From the NCBI GenBank assembly GCA_934203355.1, contig CAKPZC010000081.1:1-7361 (forward strand): DNA of 7,361 nt. The letters run 5' to 3'. How positions within the stretch are numbered: the stretch's first letter is position 1; every line of letters begins with the position of its first letter. This document shows, in pieces, positions 4,301 through 7,361 of the stretch. The translations under genes and the position numbers were made by a program. The notes under the pieces are model-generated. The model was not told the DNA's origin. It did no database searches and saw only the letters and a program-made list of their open reading frames with translations. Source of the DNA: an uncultured Prevotella sp. Lineage in GTDB: Bacteria; Bacteroidota; Bacteroidia; Bacteroidales; Bacteroidaceae.

Positions 4301-6943
4301 ATGAAGAATTTTTTAGTTTGCATCATTATGATGCTGCTGACGCTGCCAATGGCTGTGTCGGCACAGTCGATGACCGACGACCAGGTGATGAGCTTCGTTG
4401 CCAAGGAGCATGCTGCAGGTACTTCTACAGCGCAGATTGTGACAAAACTCATGCAGAAGGGTGTCGATATACAACAGATACGCCGTGTGCGCGACAAGTA
4501 TGAGAAGCGTATGAAAAACAGCTCGATGGGAGCTGGAAGCAAGGGAGAAACAACATCCGACGGTTCGCGAATGCGCATCAATAACGGCAAGACTCGCAAT
4601 CCTGACGGTTCGCTCTCAGAGCGCGACACTAAAAAGCGCACAGACTATGGTAAGGATATGGACACCGACGAGTCTAATTATTCTAATATGCGACTTCGTC
4701 CGGAGCGCGACTATGACTATAAGCACACCTACGACGAGGACGACGAGGAGTATATGGATTTCCAGGACGAAATCGCAAAGATTGAGCCCGACACCGCCGA
4801 CATCGTGCGCCAGTATATGAAGGAGCGCAAGCGCAAACAAAAACGACGCGTGTTCGGACGCGACATTTTCAACAATAAGGACCTCACTTTTGAGCCTAAT
4901 ATGAACATTGCCACACCGCAGAACTATCATCTCGGCCCTGGCGATGCTGTGATTATCGACATCTATGGTGCCTCGCAAAAGACTGAGGAGTGTACCGTGT
5001 CGCCCGACGGTGAGGTGACTATCGAGGGTTATGGTCCGGTGGCTGTTGCTGGACTCACGGTGGCACAGGCTAACGCACGCCTGCGTTCCACACTTGGTAG
5101 CCGCTATTCGAGCAGCCGTGTGAAGCTCACTGTTGGTCAGACACGTACAATTATGGTCAACGTTATGGGCGAGGTGAAATTGCCTGGTACCTATACGCTG
5201 TCGGCATTCGCCACAGTGTTCCACGCGTTGTATATGGCTGGCGGCACCAATGATATTGGTACCCTGCGTAATATTAAGGTCTATCGCAACAACCGTCTTG
5301 TGACAGTGGTCGACATCTACGATTATATCCTTAATGGCAAACTCACTGGCAACGTGCGTCTTGCCGACAACGACGTCATCGTTGTAGGTCCCTACGACTG
5401 CCTTGTGAACATTACTGGTAAGGTGAAACGACCTATGTTCTACGAGATGAAGCAGAACGAGTCGGTAGCTTCGCTCTTGAAGTATGCCGGTTCGTTTGCC
5501 AGTGATGCCTATCGCAAGGCTGTGCGTGTCAACCGCAAGTCGGGCAAGGAATATGCTGCGTTTAACGTGGGCGAGTTTGAGTTCTCAAGTTTCCGCATTG
5601 CCGATGGCGACTCTGTGTCGGTCGACTCCATCATGCCGCGCTATGCCAACACTGTTGAGCTGAAGGGAGCCGTCTTCCGCCCAGGACTCTATAATATTGG
5701 TGAGCATGTGAACAGCGTGCGCACACTCATAGAGAGTGCCGACGGAGTGACCGAAGCCGCCTTCACGTCGCGCGCCGTAATCCATCGTATGAAGGAAGAC
5801 CGCACGCTTGAAGTTTTGCGTGTCGACCTTGCGGGTATCATGAGTGGCTCGGTAGCCGACGTGCCTCTGAAGGAGAACGATGTGGTCTTTGTGCCCACAA
5901 AGCAAGATCGCATGGAAGACCGCACGCTGACCATACGTGGCGAGGTGCAATACCCCGGTGTGTATAAATATGCCGACAACGAGACGGTTGAGGACTTTGT
6001 GCTTCAGGCAGGCGGACTCACCGACAAGGCGTCGACTGTAAACGTGAGCATAAGTCGCCGTGTGAACAATCCCAAGGCGTTGGTGCCTGATAGCATTATT
6101 GCCAAGACCTACACACTTGCATTGAAAGATGGATTTGTGGTCGACGGTGAGCCGGGTTTCGTGCTGATGCCTTTCGACGAGGTGTATATACGCAAGAGTC
6201 CTGCATATTTCGAGCAGAAGAATGTGACGGTTGAGGGCGAGGTGATGTTCGCCGGCACCTACACGCTCTCCGCCAATAATACTCGATTGAGTGATCTCTT
6301 CAAACGTGCTGGAGGTGGCAACGGACTTGCTTATATAAAGGGTGCGCGACTCATGCGCCGTGCCACAGAGGCCGAGAAGACCCGTATGAAGACAGCTCTG
6401 AAGATGGAGGAGGAACAGCAGAAGAAGAATCTCTTGCTGCTCGCCGCCAGCAGCACTGGCGCAGGATTGCAACAGGCTGCCGAGGGGGCCAAGGAGGCCA
6501 ATGTGTCGAAGTTCAAGGTGCCCGACGAGTATCCAGTGGGTGTTGACCTTGAGGAAGCGTTGAAGAATCCAGGTTCCGACCAGGATATGGTGCTCCGCGA
6601 GGGCGACCGTCTTATTGTGCCGCAGTATAATGGTACGGTGAAGGTGAATGGAGCTGTGATGTATGCCAACACCGTGGCATTCGAGAATGGCAAGCCTACA
6701 TCCTACTACATCAACCAGGCTGGTGGCTATGCCAACGACGCTGTGAAGAAGCGTGCCTACATTATATATATGAATGGCAAGGTGTCGAAGGTGCGCAGAG
6801 GAGCAAAGGTGCAGCCGGGTTGTGAGATTGTTGTACCTGCCAAACTGAAGCGCGGTTTGAGTGTGGCTGAGACTATGAGTATTGGCTCAAGTATCGCGTC
6901 TGTCGCTGCTATGATGGCTACGATTGCTAACCTCTCGAAGTAA
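4301..6943 (+). CDS. SLBB-domain polysaccharide export protein (Wza-like)
   Basis: The protein has 880 residues and is a predicted outer-membrane/periplasmic translocon for capsule or exopolysaccharide. Residues 1-21 form a signal peptide (hydrophobic core, then AVSA before Q22). No cysteine sits at the cleavage site, so it is not a lipoprotein, unlike E. coli Wza. A helical segment (23-73) leads to a polar, charged linker (about 75-185) with an acidic run DEDDEE (145-150) and a basic run KERKRKQKRR (174-183). The Poly_export domain starts at NYHLGPGD (208-215) and runs to about 285. Six SLBB-like units follow, opening at VMGEVKLPGTY (288-298), ITGKVKRPMFY (371-381), LKGAVFRPGLY (454-464), IRGEVQYPGVY (545-555), VEGEVMFAGTY (644-654) and VNGAVMYANT (782-791). 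The fifth unit carries a helical insertion (about 685-745). The protein ends in a small-residue-rich hydrophobic segment (about 855-877) resembling the membrane helix of Wza-type channels. It is complete and has an A/T-rich leader. Chain-length or glycosyltransferase genes, usual partners, are not in the window. Confidence 0.93.
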   Translation: MKNFLVCIIMMLLTLPMAVSAQSMTDDQVMSFVAKEHAAGTSTAQIVTKLMQKGVDIQQIRRVRDKYEKRMKNSSMGAGSKGETTSDGSRMRINNGKTRNPDGSLSERDTKKRTDYGKDMDTDESNYSNMRLRPERDYDYKHTYDEDDEEYMDFQDEIAKIEPDTADIVRQYMKERKRKQKRRVFGRDIFNNKDLTFEPNMNIATPQNYHLGPGDAVIIDIYGASQKTEECTVSPDGEVTIEGYGPVAVAGLTVAQANARLRSTLGSRYSSSRVKLTVGQTRTIMVNVMGEVKLPGTYTLSAFATVFHALYMAGGTNDIGTLRNIKVYRNNRLVTVVDIYDYILNGKLTGNVRLADNDVIVVGPYDCLVNITGKVKRPMFYEMKQNESVASLLKYAGSFASDAYRKAVRVNRKSGKEYAAFNVGEFEFSSFRIADGDSVSVDSIMPRYANTVELKGAVFRPGLYNIGEHVNSVRTLIESADGVTEAAFTSRAVIHRMKEDRTLEVLRVDLAGIMSGSVADVPLKENDVVFVPTKQDRMEDRTLTIRGEVQYPGVYKYADNETVEDFVLQAGGLTDKASTVNVSISRRVNNPKALVPDSIIAKTYTLALKDGFVVDGEPGFVLMPFDEVYIRKSPAYFEQKNVTVEGEVMFAGTYTLSANNTRLSDLFKRAGGGNGLAYIKGARLMRRATEAEKTRMKTALKMEEEQQKKNLLLLAASSTGAGLQQAAEGAKEANVSKFKVPDEYPVGVDLEEALKNPGSDQDMVLREGDRLIVPQYNGTVKVNGAVMYANTVAFENGKPTSYYINQAGGYANDAVKKRAYIIYMNGKVSKVRRGAKVQPGCEIVVPAKLKRGLSVAETMSIGSSIASVAAMMATIANLSK

Positions 6944-7019
6944 GTAGATAGCGTAGAATACACTCTATAGACAATAAAAAGGAAAACATCCTAAATATTA
7001 GCGTAAGGGAAGAATGGAA

Positions 7020-7086
7020 GAGGGTGGGTCAAATCGTCATATAAACTCCTGTTTATGAGTTTTGGCACACCCTCATTATTTTTTTT
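7020..7086 (+). terminator. Intrinsic terminator of the SLBB gene
   Basis: GAGGGTG (7020-7026) pairs with CACCCTC-type bases at 7068-7074. The stem continues past one mismatch through GTCAAA (7028-7033) against TTTGGC (7061-7066). A second hairpin, ATAAAC (7041-7046) with GTTTAT (7051-7056) and loop TCCT, caps it. Eight Ts follow (7079-7086). It lies 76 bp after the SLBB stop and should separate that gene from whatever follows. Much of the stem reads symmetrically, but the opposite strand has no T-run after it, so it looks one-directional. Confidence 0.85.
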
Positions 7087-7361
7087 GCAGACAATATGTT
7101 GTGGTAAAAGCCAACGTTCTGATGTACTTCTATTACTTCCTCGTGGCAACTCAATTGGTTAAGAAGCTGTTAGGCGTTTTCGAACCTAATTTCAGCCAGA
7201 AAATACGTTATGGCTCTTCCGACAAATTCTAATTGATAAAAAAGTTAAAATGAACAAGAGGATGTGTCAATACGGATTTTTCTGCTATCTTTCCTCTATA
7301 AAACAGAAATGAATATCTCCGCAAAAGGTAACTAAACATCGGTATAATTAAAATGAGGCGC
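7087..7361. other. Trailing noncoding stretch; possible start of the next gene at 7353
   Basis: No gene can be supported here. One plus frame is open from the GTG at 7101 to the TAA at 7230-7232 (43 residues, with a hydrophobic run VLMYFYYFLVA and then FEPNFSQKIRYGSS). It reads somewhat like protein but has no promoter or recognisable family, so it may be a remnant. A second short frame, ATG at 7251, gives only 20 residues. An ATG at 7353 after the A/T-rich leader GGTATAATTAAA could begin a gene that continues past the window (MRR...), but three codons cannot be judged. Confidence 0.3.

Noticed and set aside
5585..6472. Minus-strand open frame of 295 codons inside the SLBB gene
   Set aside because: It is a shadow frame. 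The plus strand here encodes four recognisable SLBB units, and the minus peptide is rich in H, C and R with no domain.

Overview
The window looks like a chromosomal segment from a Bacteroidales bacterium, most likely Prevotella or a close relative. The evidence is: promoters of the Bacteroidetes type (TTTG, about 20 bp, then TAnnTTTG); start codons preceded by A/T-rich leaders rather than Shine-Dalgarno sites; a tmRNA encoding the tag GENNYALAA; and an 880-residue multi-SLBB export protein of the kind seen in Bacteroidetes capsule/exopolysaccharide loci. The genus is an inference.

Layout. Positions 1-204 are A/T-rich noncoding DNA with inverted repeats. Positions 205-799 hold the ssrA (tmRNA) unit on the minus strand: promoter at 768-799, a leader of roughly 110 nt, mature RNA at 651-257, and a strong intrinsic terminator at 255-205. 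Positions 800-1042 are intergenic, with a short direct repeat and a well-formed promoter for the next gene. Positions 1043-2599 encode a complete AAA-ATPase-like / PD-(D/E)XK nuclease-like protein. A 3' remnant of what looks like an IS1380-type transposase follows directly (2601-2822). Positions 2808-3400 form a repeat-rich noncoding island: three copies of a 24-bp A/T-rich repeat in direct and inverted orientation, a 13-bp perfect hairpin, a GC/AT alternating tract, and a 19-bp tandem repeat in a C-rich stretch. It ends in two promoter-like sites, each followed by an inverted repeat. Positions 3438-4205 encode TcdA, a tRNA t6A dehydratase. Positions 4301-6943 encode the SLBB polysaccharide-export protein, which ends at a clear intrinsic terminator (7020-7086). 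The last 275 bases hold no gene I can support; an ATG at 7353 may begin the next one.

How the parts relate. ssrA (ribosome rescue) and tcdA (tRNA modification) are core translation-quality genes. Between them lies about 2.5 kb that reads as accessory DNA: the nuclease-like gene, the broken transposase and the repeat island. The SLBB gene starts 98 bp after tcdA on the same strand. It may be read partly from the tcdA promoters, since only a weak A/T-only hairpin lies between them, but its product acts in the outer envelope. The most unusual material is the repeat island at 2808-3098, which could be a small non-autonomous element, and the promoter-palindrome pairs in front of tcdA.
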